A DNA stretch of 64,000 nt, taken from contig CAXBNJ010000003.1 in NCBI GenBank assembly GCA_963977125.1, forward strand, positions 248,001 to 312,000, in the 5' to 3' direction. The stretch is from UBA2705 sp963977125 (GTDB lineage Bacteria > Pseudomonadota > Alphaproteobacteria > Micavibrionales > Micavibrionaceae). A program made the translations under genes and the position numbers. Below are positions 53,220-62,744 of this stretch, piece by piece (positions within the stretch are counted from its first letter, which is position 1; every line of letters begins with the position of its first letter). A model generated the notes under the pieces. The model searched no databases. It saw only the letters and a program-made list of their open reading frames with translations, and was not told where the DNA came from.

Positions 53220-54890
53220 ATGACTGCTAAAGATGTAAAATTCAGCACTGATGCACGCGAGCAAATGCTTGCTGGCGTTGACGTGATTGCCAATGCTGTA
53301 AAAGTGACGCTCGGCCCTAAAGGTCGTAACGTTATTATTGACCGTTCTTTTGGCGCACCGCGTATTACAAAAGATGGTGTTTCTGTAGCGAAAGAAATTT
53401 CACTACCAAATAAGTTCCAAAACATGGGCGCACAAATGATTCGTGAAGTTGCTTCAAAGCAAAATGACGTATCAGGTGACGGCACGACAACAGCGACTGT
53501 TCTTGCACAAAGAATCGTTCGTGATGGCGTTAAAGCGGTTGCTGCGGGCATGAACCCAATGGATCTAAAACGCGGCATTGACCTTGCGGTTAAGCTTGTG
53601 ATCGAAGATCTTAAATCAAGCTCAAAAGCTGTAAGCGGTAACGATGAGATTAAACAAATCGGTACTATTTCTGCAAATGGCGATGCCGATATCGGTAGCA
53701 AAATTGCTGAAGCAATGGAAAAAGTTGGTAATGAAGGCGTTATCACTGTTGAAGAATCCAAATCTATGGAACTTGAACTTGATGTTGTTGAAGGCATGCA
53801 GTTTGACCGTGGTTACCTTTCACCTTATTTCGTGACCAACCCAGAAAAAATGCAATGTGAGCTTGAAAACCCACTAATCCTTCTTCATGAAGGCAAGCTT
53901 TCAAACCTACAAGCAATGCTGCCTATTCTTGAAGCGGTTGTTCAGTCTGGTCGTCCGTTGATGATTATTGCTGAAGACGTTGAAGGCGAAGCGCTTGCAA
54001 CTTTGGTTGTTAACAAACTTCGCGGTGGCTTAAAAGTTGCGGCTGTTAAAGCTCCTGGCTTTGGTGATCGTCGTAAATCAATGATCGAAGATTTGGCTGT
54101 TCTAACAGGCGGTCAAGTTATCTCTGAAGATCTTGGTATTAAGCTTGAAAGCGTGACAATGGAAATGCTTGGTACAGCTAAAAAAGTAACGATCACTAAA
54201 GACGATACAACAATCGTTGACGGTGCCGGTACAAGCGAAGCCATTGAAGGTCGCGTAGCACAGCTTCGCAACCAAATTGAAGCAACAACATCTGATTACG
54301 ATCGCGAAAAACTCCAAGAGCGTCTTGCTAAAATGGCTGGCGGCGTTGCTGTTATTCGTGTTGGCGGTGCAACTGAAGTTGAAGTGAAAGAAAAGAAAGA
54401 TCGCGTTGACGATGCAACCAATGCTACGCGCGCAGCAATCGAAGAAGGCGTTGTCGCTGGTGGCGGTGTTGCTCTTCTTTATGCAGCGAGAGCACTTGAC
54501 GGTATTGTTGGCGAAAATGCAGATCAAAATGTTGGCGTCGGTATTATCCGTCGTGCATTGGAAGCGCCTGTTCGTCAGATCGCTGAAAATGCAGGTAACG
54601 AAGGGTCTATCGTTGTTGGCAAGCTTCTTGATCAAGACAGCAAAAACTTCGGCTTTGATGCGCAAAACAATGCATATGTAGATATGGTTGCTAACGGTAT
54701 TATTGACCCAGTTAAAGTTGTTCGCACTGCTATACAAGATGCTGCATCTGTAGCCTCTTTGCTTATCACAACAGAAGCAATGGTTACTGACGTGATCGAA
54801 GAAGGCGGCGATTCAGCAGCCGCTGCCGCAGCTGCCATGGGTGGCATGGGCGGTATGGGCGGCATGGGTGGTATGGGCGGCATGATGTAA
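53220..54890 (+). CDS. groEL: Chaperonin GroEL
   Basis: 556 residues. Seen: VTLGPKGRNVIIDRSFGAPR, the ATPase motif GDGTTTATVLAQ with the catalytic Asp, the apical-domain PLMIIAEDVEGEALATLVVN, AAVKAPGFGDRRKSM, and the C-terminal Gly-Gly-Met repeats that line the cavity floor. AAGGA lies 8 nt before the ATG. It is 63 bp after groES in the same operon and ends at a terminator. Codons are enriched in GTT, GCA and GAA, as expected for a highly expressed gene here. Confidence 0.99.
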   Translation: MTAKDVKFSTDAREQMLAGVDVIANAVKVTLGPKGRNVIIDRSFGAPRITKDGVSVAKEISLPNKFQNMGAQMIREVASKQNDVSGDGTTTATVLAQRIVRDGVKAVAAGMNPMDLKRGIDLAVKLVIEDLKSSSKAVSGNDEIKQIGTISANGDADIGSKIAEAMEKVGNEGVITVEESKSMELELDVVEGMQFDRGYLSPYFVTNPEKMQCELENPLILLHEGKLSNLQAMLPILEAVVQSGRPLMIIAEDVEGEALATLVVNKLRGGLKVAAVKAPGFGDRRKSMIEDLAVLTGGQVISEDLGIKLESVTMEMLGTAKKVTITKDDTTIVDGAGTSEAIEGRVAQLRNQIEATTSDYDREKLQERLAKMAGGVAVIRVGGATEVEVKEKKDRVDDATNATRAAIEEGVVAGGGVALLYAARALDGIVGENADQNVGVGIIRRALEAPVRQIAENAGNEGSIVVGKLLDQDSKNFGFDAQNNAYVDMVANGIIDPVKVVRTAIQDAASVASLLITTEAMVTDVIEEGGDSAAAAAAAMGGMGGMGGMGGMGGMM

Positions 54891-54947
54891 ATCATTCCCC
54901 TCCAGGCTACTCAGAGCAGCTTAAATACGCTTTGAAAATAAAGAAAG

Positions 54948-54979
54948 CCGGCCTCTATTATTATAGGGGCCGGTTTTTT
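54948..54979 (+). terminator. Intrinsic terminator after groEL
   Basis: CCGGCCTCTAT at 54948-54958 pairs with ATAGGGGCCGG at 54963-54973 (one G-U pair) across a 4-nt loop, followed by six T. Confidence 0.92.
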
Positions 54980-55146
54980 ATTGAGTGAATATTGCGCTCA
55001 CAATATTGGGGTGGCTATGCGTGGCTATTTGTGCAGAGAGGGTTTGGCTTCCTCCAATTCAAAGGCCAAAGCAGGGCGAGGGCTGCGTGGAATTCACCCG
55101 CAGACAGAAGAAAATATGGTTTTAAAAGAGGTGGCGCAACTTAAGC

Positions 55147-56757
55147 TTAATGGCCAGCAACGACTTTTTCGTAACTCACAGCTAGGCCATATTTAGGGTC
55201 TTCAAGCATGTTGATTTCGACCATGTCTTTGGCGTTTTTCAGCAATAGCTGACAGTCTTGACTTAAATGCACCAAATGTAAGCGTTTGCCGGCTTCTTGG
55301 TATTTTGTCGCCAATGCATCAATCGCCTCTAAGGCTGAGTGATCCCAAACGCGCGCGTTTTTAAAGTCGATAACGACATCGTCTTCTGTGTCATTAAGCG
55401 GTGAGATCAAATTCTTAAAGTTAGAGATTGAACCGAAGAATAACGGGCCGTGCAATTTATAAACGCGATAGCCTTCTTCAGAAACGCCTTCTTCAGCCCA
55501 AACATGCTGCGCTGATTTCCATGCATAAACAAGGGCGGAGACAATAACGCCAATAACAACAGCCATGGCCAGGTCATGCGCCACAGTAATCGCGGTGACC
55601 AGGATAATAACAAAGGCGTCCTCACGCGGGATTTTATTCATGATGCGGATAGAGGCCCATGCAAATGTACCAATCACCACCATCATCATCAGGCCTGTTA
55701 GGGCGGCAAGTGGGATCATTTCAATCCATTGTGAGGTGAATAAAATAAAGCTGAGTAAAGCGAGCGCCGCTGTTATGCCCGATAGGCGGCCACGACCACC
55801 TGATTTCATATTAATCATCGATTGGCCAATCATCGCACAGCCACCCATGGCGCTGAAGAATCCACATGTGACATTCGCTACGCCTTGACCGACACATTCG
55901 CGCGAGGTGCTGCCGCGTGTCTCTGTGATCTCATCGATCAGTGTGAGGGTCAAAAGGCTCTCTATCAAGCCGATAGCCGCTAAGGTCAGGGCAATAGGGA
56001 AGATGATAAACAGCGTCTCTAAGGTGAAAGGTACCATTGGCAAGTGGAAGGTCGGTAAGCCGCCTTGGACGCTGGCCAAATCACCCACTGTACGCGTATC
56101 TAAATCAAGGCCAATAACAAGGCCGCTGACGATTAAAATTGATGCCAGTGATGCTGGCACTATTTTGCCAATTCTCGGTATTTTGGGCAGAAGCCAAATA
56201 ATCGCCATGGTTAATACGGTTAAGCCGACCATAAGCTGCATTTGCGTACCCTGCATCCAGCCACCATTAAAGATAACGTCAATAGCGCTGTGCCCGCCTT
56301 CTGTTGAAGGAGCGCCATGTTCGCTATTGGGCGTTTTGAATTGATTGAGCTGCGCTAAGAAAATAACAATGGCAAGGCCGTTCACAAAGCCGAGCATAAC
56401 AGGGTGTGGCACTAAGCGTATATATTTACCAAGTCTAAATATGCCTGCGAGTAGCTGGAGCAAGCCTGTCAGGGCGACGGCTGCAAATAAATACTCAACG
56501 CCATAGATTGTGACAAGGCCAACCATGGCAACCGCCATGGCGCCTGTGGCGCCAGAAATCATACCGCTGCGTCCGCCTAATATTGAAGTGATAAACCCGA
56601 CAAAAAATGCGGCATACAGGCCAACAAGAGGATCAACTTTTGCGACAAAGGCAAAGGCAATGGCCTCTGGGACGAGCGCCAAGGCTACGGTCAAGCCTGA
56701 TAAAATATCAGCTTTAGGGTCTTGCGTTAAATGGAAACGACGGACTAAACGCAGCAT
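55147..56757 (-). CDS. SulP-family anion transporter with STAS domain (copy 2)
   Basis: About 536 residues. Family features: ADILSGLTVALALVPEAIAF, GAMAVAMVGLVTIYGVEYLF, VPHPVMLGFVNGLAIVIFLA, CVGQGVANVTCGFFSAMGGC and a C-terminal STAS domain (VVIDFKNARVWDHSALEAID). It differs clearly from copy 1 at 24726, so it is not a recent duplicate; it looks closer to the group that includes bicarbonate transporters, but this is only a guess from the ALVPEAIAF motif. A GTG at 56766 extends the frame; the ATG at 56757 has AGAGAG upstream. It ends in the spacer after groEL. Confidence 0.9.
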   Translation of the reverse strand: MLRLVRRFHLTQDPKADILSGLTVALALVPEAIAFAFVAKVDPLVGLYAAFFVGFITSILGGRSGMISGATGAMAVAMVGLVTIYGVEYLFAAVALTGLLQLLAGIFRLGKYIRLVPHPVMLGFVNGLAIVIFLAQLNQFKTPNSEHGAPSTEGGHSAIDVIFNGGWMQGTQMQLMVGLTVLTMAIIWLLPKIPRIGKIVPASLASILIVSGLVIGLDLDTRTVGDLASVQGGLPTFHLPMVPFTLETLFIIFPIALTLAAIGLIESLLTLTLIDEITETRGSTSRECVGQGVANVTCGFFSAMGGCAMIGQSMINMKSGGRGRLSGITAALALLSFILFTSQWIEMIPLAALTGLMMMVVIGTFAWASIRIMNKIPREDAFVIILVTAITVAHDLAMAVVIGVIVSALVYAWKSAQHVWAEEGVSEEGYRVYKLHGPLFFGSISNFKNLISPLNDTEDDVVIDFKNARVWDHSALEAIDALATKYQEAGKRLHLVHLSQDCQLLLKNAKDMVEINMLEDPKYGLAVSYEKVVAGH

Positions 56758-56880
56758 AATGAACACTCTCTTATATTTTTATTTTCTTATATTTGGAGTG
56801 TATGTATAATGCGGCGCATCAAAAAAGTCCAGTTGTTTATCGCCTGCACGGGCTTTATGTCTAATGAGCGATGCGCACTT

Positions 56881-58497
56881 TTAATTTAGTGCTTTGGGCG
56901 CTGTTTGAAACGTATGGCTGTATTGAGGATCTGTATTATATTGGTCAATGGCGCAGAGGAAGCTCGCGTCTTCGCTCATGTCAATAACTTCGCTTGATGT
57001 GCTATATAGAGAGCTAACCTTTATAAAGGCGCTTTTAAGCTCAGGTGAAATTTGGCAGCGATAAGCGGCGTCGCCTTTATAGTCATCGGTGGATTTTGAC
57101 AGTTTGATATAGTTTTTCATGTCACGCTCATAGCTTGGCGCGGTCTGATCTGGCTGCGCTGTATCAGGTTCCTGTTGGGCTTTGTCCTCGCGATTATCGG
57201 TGACGTGTATATCAGGCCATATGCCTTTGCCCTGATAGGGGCCACTTATTGGCAGGGTAATATACCCCGTCGTTAAGGCCATCGCAGCCAATTGGCCATC
57301 AACAACTTGGATGAAGTTTTGTTGGAACGTGCCTTTGCCAAAGCTTGATGTCTTGCCAATAATGCGGGCGCGTCCGTAGTCTTGCAATATACCGGCAAAA
57401 ATTTCGGCAGATGATGCGCTGTTATTATTGATAACAATAGAAATCGGTAAATCGGTGATTTGATGGCGACCATCACCCCAAACGGGCTTTACGCTATAAG
57501 AGCTCGGCGTTGTTTCCGTGAGCCCCAATAACAGGTCTTGTTTTGTTAATAAATCCGCTAATTTTGTCGCAGAGTCTAAAATACCGCCGCCATTATTCCG
57601 TAGGTCAAAAACCAGTTTTTTTATCGCAGAACCATGTGCTTTATTCAGCCGTGTGAATTTTTCTTTGAATTCTTCAGCTGTCTGCGCGGTGAATAAAAAG
57701 AGCGTTATATAGGCTGTATCATCGTTAATCAGCGATATATCGAGTGAATTGGCGTTCATTTGACCTTTAATAAGGTCTATTTTAGGTGTTTCTTGGCTTT
57801 TTGTAGTCTTTAAGCCAAAAGAAATCTCGTTATTACTGCTGATATAGTCATCAAACTGACTTTTTTTGTCGCCATCTAGTTTAATGCCGTCAATTTCTGT
57901 GATGATATCGCCGCTTTTTAAGCCTGCTTTTTGTGCGGGGCTGTTTTTAACAATCCCTGTAATGAGAATGCCATCTTCCGCATCTTCGTAATAAATCCCT
58001 ATACCTGTCTTTTCTCCCGAAAGATCTTGGCTCAGGCTCGCTTGCTGTATGGGCGGCGAATAATAACTATGCGGATCAATGTCACTTAACATGACATTGA
58101 TTTCTTCGATAATTAAAGGGTAAAAATCAGCAAATTTGTATGTTTTATCAGGGCTGAGTTTCTCAATGAAATCGTTGAGGCTGTGACCTTTGAGCAATTG
58201 TTTTGAGGCCGGCTTTTTTATGTGCCTTTGCTCGGCCATAGTCGCGGCTTGGATCAGGAATTTATAAGCACGCATAAGATCTGGGTTAGCCAGAGGGCTA
58301 TTTTTGAGGATGTCCGCATGTAATGCCTCTGTTTGTTTTTCTAACAAAGCATCAATTCGGGGCGTTATATTAACTTGAGGGATATTCAGCTGCGGCGCTT
58401 GCGCTGCCTTATATGGCGCATTATCAGCCGCCATGACAGCGCTAGAAAAGAGCACGGCCAAACTGATACCAGCGGCCTTTTTGAAAGCATTACGCAT
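56881..58497 (-). CDS. S41-family C-terminal processing protease (copy 1)
   Basis: 538 residues with a signal peptide (cleavage near AVMA at residues 20-23). It contains DIDPHSYYSPP, a PDZ domain (IVKNSPAQKAGLKSGDIITE, near residues 175-200), the protease-core strand VFDLRNNGGGILDS, and the catalytic serine region NSASSAEIFAGILQDYGRAR with the lysine in IGKTSSFGKGTFQ. Members cleave periplasmic or envelope proteins at their C-termini. The last 60 residues carry a Cys pair (YRCQIS and FLCAIDQY) that is also found in the neighbouring paralogue. AGGGAT lies 9 nt before the ATG. Second of two tandem S41 genes. Confidence 0.92.
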   Translation of the reverse strand: MRNAFKKAAGISLAVLFSSAVMAADNAPYKAAQAPQLNIPQVNITPRIDALLEKQTEALHADILKNSPLANPDLMRAYKFLIQAATMAEQRHIKKPASKQLLKGHSLNDFIEKLSPDKTYKFADFYPLIIEEINVMLSDIDPHSYYSPPIQQASLSQDLSGEKTGIGIYYEDAEDGILITGIVKNSPAQKAGLKSGDIITEIDGIKLDGDKKSQFDDYISSNNEISFGLKTTKSQETPKIDLIKGQMNANSLDISLINDDTAYITLFLFTAQTAEEFKEKFTRLNKAHGSAIKKLVFDLRNNGGGILDSATKLADLLTKQDLLLGLTETTPSSYSVKPVWGDGRHQITDLPISIVINNNSASSAEIFAGILQDYGRARIIGKTSSFGKGTFQQNFIQVVDGQLAAMALTTGYITLPISGPYQGKGIWPDIHVTDNREDKAQQEPDTAQPDQTAPSYERDMKNYIKLSKSTDDYKGDAAYRCQISPELKSAFIKVSSLYSTSSEVIDMSEDASFLCAIDQYNTDPQYSHTFQTAPKALN

Positions 58498-58587
58498 TAT
58501 AGAATTATCCCTGTTTTTTTTATGAAAACAGAGTAATCGGGCTGTCTATAAAAGTAAAGCTCAGATTCGCACTCAACGCGGCTCTAT

Positions 58588-60264
58588 TTAAACTTTTGGC
58601 GCAGCAGGGCTTTGGGCAATAGGCTTTGATTTGTGCGTGAGGTAATCAAGCGCACAAATGAGCTCATTATTACCAACTATATTTGAGGCCAATAGTTTAT
58701 CATTGTCAATGTTCTGAAGTGCGACGCCATAGCTTGTGGTCTCGTCTGTTATCGTGCAGGTCATTAACGACGGAGTGGCCTTTGCTTGTGTTGGATTGGG
58801 CACATAGTTTTCATATTGATTTTCAAAGTAAAGCGGCGCTTGTCCGTGCTGAGTGAAATAACGCTCATCAAAAGCCTGCTTACGCATTTGCTGACTTTTG
58901 GTAAGGGGCGTTTTAACATCAGGCGAAATCCCCACCGCTTGATGTGATAGCCCATTTGGACGGTTTAATATGCCCGTTGTTAAGCTTAAGCTTATGCGTT
59001 CTTGTTTCGCCGTGGTTAGAGCATACATTTTTTGCATCGTCGCTTTGCCATGTGAATTGGTCGCACCAAAAATACTTGCCCGTTTGAAATCTTGCAAAGC
59101 GCCAGCAATCATTTCGGCGGCGGAGGCTGTATTGCTATTAATTAAGACGGCCATAGGCAAATCAGAGAGTTGCTCTGGGCGACCTTGAAACTGTTGCGTT
59201 AAATGCGTCTTGTAGCCGCCTGTGAGCATTTCGCCTAAAGTTATCGGCGTACTATTTCTAACCGTAACTGAGCCTAGATCAGCTTGTGTGGTGAAGGCAT
59301 CAATAATTTTATGGGCGGCGTCGACACTGCCTCCGCCATTATCTTTTAAATCAAGAATTATCGATGTGATTTTGTCGCCATATAGATCCATAGCTGATTT
59401 GTAAGTTTGTCGTATAAATTTATCTGAGCCTTGAGTGACGCTATCGAGTTTTATATAGAGTTTATCTTTATCAAGAATCAACGAATTAAGGGGCGTTTTG
59501 CTCATTTCTTTTCTTGGGATAGAGATCATTACAGGGGCTTCTATGCCTTGGCGCTTTACAGTAAAGTTTACGTCTTGGTCTTCCTCAATCGCAGCAATAA
59601 GCGCGGATAAGTCAGGGCTATCCTTGGATGTAAGCTCTAAATTATCAAGGGCTGTAATCACATCACCTAATTCAAAACGCGTCGGGCTGGTTGAGCTGTT
59701 ATCAAGGGCCGTAATGACATAGCCATCATCACTTGATTCATAAGTGAAGTTTAAGGCGAGGTTGTTAAAGTAAGTATTACTAATGCTTTGCGCGCGCTGT
59801 TCTTGCATATATTGACTATGTGGGTCTAGGCCGGCGACAAATTTGGCGCTTTCTGCATTCATAAGCTGCGTAAATTCTGCGTAGCTATACTCATGATCGA
59901 CCTTTAGGCTCGTAACGTAATCAATAACGTTTTTGCCCTCTAGTAAACGCTCTAAATCCATTGGCGTATAATGAATAAAATGCGCCGTATAAGCCGATGG
60001 ATAAAAATGGTCATGATAGGTCTCGACTAAAGCGTCTAATTCGCTGGCGGTTAAACCTGGGAAATTCTTAAATGTGTATTTTATGCCTTCATCGCTTGTC
60101 GCGGAAAGTGTTTGTTCGGATTTATATGGACCGTTTACCACGTAACCATCTATATGGTCTTTAGCTTCATATTCAAAAGAAGGGTGTTTCATCTGGTCTA
60201 TAACGGCGAGGGCGGTTGCTGTCGTGAAGCCATATACTAAGGCTCTTTTTTGCCAATTTTCCAT
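58588..60264 (-). CDS. S41-family protease (copy 2, divergent)
   Basis: 558 residues. Instead of a clear cleavable signal it has an N-terminal anchor (RALVYGFTTATALAVI, residues 7-22). DPHSQYM is kept. The PDZ-like region (VITALDNSSTSPTRFELGDV) has lost the usual AGL-x-x-GD pattern. The core shows ILDLKDNGGGSVDA, the serine region NTASAAEMIAGALQDFKRAS and a lysine in GATNSHGKATMQ, so both catalytic residues appear present. The C-terminal Cys pair (MTCTIT and LICALDYL) matches copy 1. Same strand, 90 bp upstream of copy 1, with GAGGGAC before the ATG. Probably an old tandem duplicate with altered substrate recognition. Confidence 0.88.
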   Translation of the reverse strand: MENWQKRALVYGFTTATALAVIDQMKHPSFEYEAKDHIDGYVVNGPYKSEQTLSATSDEGIKYTFKNFPGLTASELDALVETYHDHFYPSAYTAHFIHYTPMDLERLLEGKNVIDYVTSLKVDHEYSYAEFTQLMNAESAKFVAGLDPHSQYMQEQRAQSISNTYFNNLALNFTYESSDDGYVITALDNSSTSPTRFELGDVITALDNLELTSKDSPDLSALIAAIEEDQDVNFTVKRQGIEAPVMISIPRKEMSKTPLNSLILDKDKLYIKLDSVTQGSDKFIRQTYKSAMDLYGDKITSIILDLKDNGGGSVDAAHKIIDAFTTQADLGSVTVRNSTPITLGEMLTGGYKTHLTQQFQGRPEQLSDLPMAVLINSNTASAAEMIAGALQDFKRASIFGATNSHGKATMQKMYALTTAKQERISLSLTTGILNRPNGLSHQAVGISPDVKTPLTKSQQMRKQAFDERYFTQHGQAPLYFENQYENYVPNPTQAKATPSLMTCTITDETTSYGVALQNIDNDKLLASNIVGNNELICALDYLTHKSKPIAQSPAAPKV

Positions 60265-60347
60265 TATGTCCCTCGCTTATTTAAAATTCAATAGACGGGA
60301 GTATAGCACAGAGCCATGTTTATGTAAATAAATATCAACCTAAAAAT

Positions 60348-60397
60348 AGGGCGTTTTATATGCTTATCGCCGCCCTGTTTTTAGGGGCGACGATAAG
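60348..60397 (-). terminator. Strong hairpin with alternative terminator, nhaD / S41 gap
   Basis: On the minus strand the arm at 60397-60383 pairs with the arm at 60376-60363 over about 13 contiguous pairs (one G-U) around a 6-nt loop. The 5' six bases of the second arm (AGGGCG, 60376-60371) can instead pair with CGCCCT at 60353-60348, which is followed by ATTTTT and so looks like an intrinsic terminator. The two structures exclude each other. It may end nhaD or regulate the S41 genes by attenuation. Confidence 0.5.
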
Positions 60398-60427
60398 GTC
60401 ATAAATTAAACTAGAAATGCGTAGAGC

Positions 60428-61957
60428 TTAATGATGGCCGCTAGCGATAGGCGCCACGGCTTCAATAGCGCTCGCCACCTCGTGAGGGGCATCAATCATA
60501 TGGCCATTGACTAAAAAATGGACCCAGATAGCTGCAGCATAGCCAACCGCGATAATCGGTGTCCATTTTAAATGACTCACAAAGCTATAGGAGCCACGCG
60601 CGACGCCCATTAGGGCGACACCCGCGGCAGAGCCAATAGACAGCATTGAACCGCCGACGCCTGTTGTCAGTGTGATTAAGAGCCACTGGAAGTGAGGCAT
60701 GTCAGGTTCCATAGTTAATACGGCAAACATGACAGGGATGTTATCAATTAAGGCTGATGCCGCTCCTAGCGAAATATTCGTCGCTGTTGCGCCGATCTGC
60801 ATATACATGACGTTAGATACGACCTCCATATAGCCAAGGAAAGCCAATCCACCAACAGAGAAGATAACCCCGAAGAAGAATAATAATGTATCCCACTCTG
60901 AAGAGGCAACGGTATCAATGATATCGAAGTCTTCATCTTCATGAGAGTTCTTCATGTGGTGGCGAATAACATAAGCAAAAGACATGAGTAAGGCGAGGCC
61001 TGACATCATACCGATAAAGGGCGGTAAGCCGAGCATTTGTTCAAAACCGACAGCCATAGCAATGGTTAGAAGGCCCAAGACGATAATGGTTTTGGCGCCA
61101 GATTTTAACTTTGCGCCAGTCTCCATATGCCATGGTTTTTCTTTTGAAACAAAGAAGCTCATAAATACAGCAGGGATTAGGAAACAAGCAACCGAAGGTA
61201 AGAAGAGATCGAAAAACTCGAGGAAATCAACATGGCCAGCTTGCCAAACCATCAATGACGTGATGTCGCCAAACGGTGAAAAGACCCCGCCAGCATTGGC
61301 GGCGCAGACAATATTGACGCAGCATATACCAATAAATTTCTTATCAGAAGCGCCCACGGCCATAATAACAGCGCCCAGTACGAGTGATGTTGTTAAGTTA
61401 TCGGCGACAGGGGAGAGGAAAAAGGCCATAAAGCCCGTTGCCCAAAATAATTGACGTTTATTCAGGCCCGCTCTAATAAGCTTTGTACGCAAGACATCAA
61501 AAACACCGCGGTTTTGCATCGCAGATAAATAGGTCATCGCTGAGAGCAAGAATAATAATAATGAAGCATATTCTTCTAGGCCGTGAAATACGGCATCATG
61601 AACATCATCATGCGAGAAGCCAAAACTTGGTGCGATAATACCGATTGTAACCCAAATTATGCCCGCGCCAAGCATGACGGGCTTCGATTTGAGCAAATGG
61701 GTTTTTTCTTCGAGTAATACGAGTAGGTATGAGAGCAAGAATATAACAAGGCAGAAAATGGCCCCTGGATGTTTTAATAAGGCCGCTTGTTCTTCGGCTG
61801 TTAATGAGTGAACTGAAGCCCCCTCTGAGCTAGCAAATGCGCCGCCGGATAATGTGTAAATACCGAGAATTGCTACAGAGAAGAATACAAAATAGACAAA
61901 GTTCCGAAAACCTTGGACGGTCATAATTTGATTTTGCATACGGATTAACGTGTTCAT
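60428..61957 (-). CDS. nhaD: Na+/H+ antiporter NhaD family
   Basis: About 509 residues with roughly 12 membrane segments. NhaD/ArsB-type (ion transporter superfamily) features: LRTKLIRAGLNKRQLFWATG, FFLSPVADNLTTSLVLGAVI, AANAGGVFSPFGDITSLMVW, and in the second half SALIDNIPVMFAVL with GVGGSMLSIGSAAGVALMGV. This matches NhaD rather than NhaA or NhaB. It exports Na+ in exchange for H+. A longer frame opens at 61987; the ATG at 61957 is preferred, with AAAGG 8 nt upstream. A C-terminal histidine pair (GHH) ends the protein. Confidence 0.9.
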   Translation of the reverse strand: MNTLIRMQNQIMTVQGFRNFVYFVFFSVAILGIYTLSGGAFASSEGASVHSLTAEEQAALLKHPGAIFCLVIFLLSYLLVLLEEKTHLLKSKPVMLGAGIIWVTIGIIAPSFGFSHDDVHDAVFHGLEEYASLLLFLLSAMTYLSAMQNRGVFDVLRTKLIRAGLNKRQLFWATGFMAFFLSPVADNLTTSLVLGAVIMAVGASDKKFIGICCVNIVCAANAGGVFSPFGDITSLMVWQAGHVDFLEFFDLFLPSVACFLIPAVFMSFFVSKEKPWHMETGAKLKSGAKTIIVLGLLTIAMAVGFEQMLGLPPFIGMMSGLALLMSFAYVIRHHMKNSHEDEDFDIIDTVASSEWDTLLFFFGVIFSVGGLAFLGYMEVVSNVMYMQIGATATNISLGAASALIDNIPVMFAVLTMEPDMPHFQWLLITLTTGVGGSMLSIGSAAGVALMGVARGSYSFVSHLKWTPIIAVGYAAAIWVHFLVNGHMIDAPHEVASAIEAVAPIASGHH

Positions 61958-62061
61958 TCTAAAAGCCTTTAAAAAATAGTTTAACATTAGGGGGCAATAA
62001 TATCAGAAAAAACGAAAGACTTATAGGGGGAAAGCGTTAAAATCTCATAAACCGTACGCGC

Positions 62062-62101
62062 AAAAGAAAAGCTCTGCCCTTAAGTGTTAAAGGCAGAGCT
62101 T
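62062..62101 (-). terminator. Intrinsic terminator after ppa
   Basis: AAGCTCTGCC at 62069-62078 pairs with GGCAGAGCTT at 62092-62101 across a 13-nt loop. On the minus strand it is followed by a T-rich run. Confidence 0.88.
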
Positions 62102-62124
62102 AAATATAGATTATTCTATCTGTT

Positions 62125-62667
62125 TTAAGCGGCTTTTTCAGATTTTTTTGCGCGCTCAAAGCCTTCAATAAGCATTTGCTTAGCAGTGTCGACATCGCCC
62201 CAGCCAAGAATTTTTGCCCATTTGTTTTTTTCAAGATCTTTGTAATGCGTAAAGAAATGCACGATTTGATCAAGCGTGATTTGCGGTAAATCAGTGTAGT
62301 TTATTACATCATCATAAAGCGGGATCATTTTAGATACAGGCACAGCGATGATTTTTTCATCTTGACCGCCATCATCTTCCATTTTCAATACGCCGATAGG
62401 ACGTGAGCGTAATACTGCGCCCGGTGCGATGGGGAGGTGGGTAACAACCAAGACATCAACAGGGTCGCCATCACCAGAAAGCGTCGCAGGCACATAGCCG
62501 TAATTACCAGGGTAAAACATTGGTGTATGAAGGAAACGATCAACAAAAAGCGTACCGCTTTCTTTATCAACTTCATATTTAATAGGCGCAGCGCCCATTG
62601 GGTTTTCAATGATTACATTTATATCATTGGGGAGGTCTTTACCAGCAGGTACATTGTTAAAAGCCAT
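62125..62667 (-). CDS. ppa: Inorganic pyrophosphatase (family I)
   Basis: 180 residues, the family length. It hydrolyses pyrophosphate and so drives biosynthetic reactions. Seen: PMGAAPIKYEVDKESGTLFV, FLHTPMFYPGNYGYVPATLS, the metal-binding signature GDGDPVDVLV, and HFFTHYKDLEKNKWAKILGW near the C-terminus. AAGGATAA lies upstream of the ATG. It has its own terminator and appears monocistronic. Confidence 0.97.
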   Translation of the reverse strand: MAFNNVPAGKDLPNDINVIIENPMGAAPIKYEVDKESGTLFVDRFLHTPMFYPGNYGYVPATLSGDGDPVDVLVVTHLPIAPGAVLRSRPIGVLKMEDDGGQDEKIIAVPVSKMIPLYDDVINYTDLPQITLDQIVHFFTHYKDLEKNKWAKILGWGDVDTAKQMLIEGFERAKKSEKAA

Positions 62668-62744
62668 GCGCGTATTATCCTTTTTAAAAATAAGTTATTA
62701 TTCAGCGCAGAGATTAGACAATACAGCCCCTTAGATCAAGTCTT

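Noticed and set aside
53192..54737. Long antisense frames opposite groEL (201 and 211 residues)
   Set aside because: They are shadows of a highly biased coding sequence; no ribosome-binding site or family resemblance.
54981..55196. 71-residue frame after the groEL terminator
   Set aside because: Overlaps the end of the SulP gene, starts right after a terminator, and looks compositionally random.
58588..60264. Copy 2 of the S41 pair as a pseudoenzyme
   Set aside because: The serine in NTASAAE and the lysine in NSHGKATMQ are present at the expected spacing, so catalysis cannot be ruled out.
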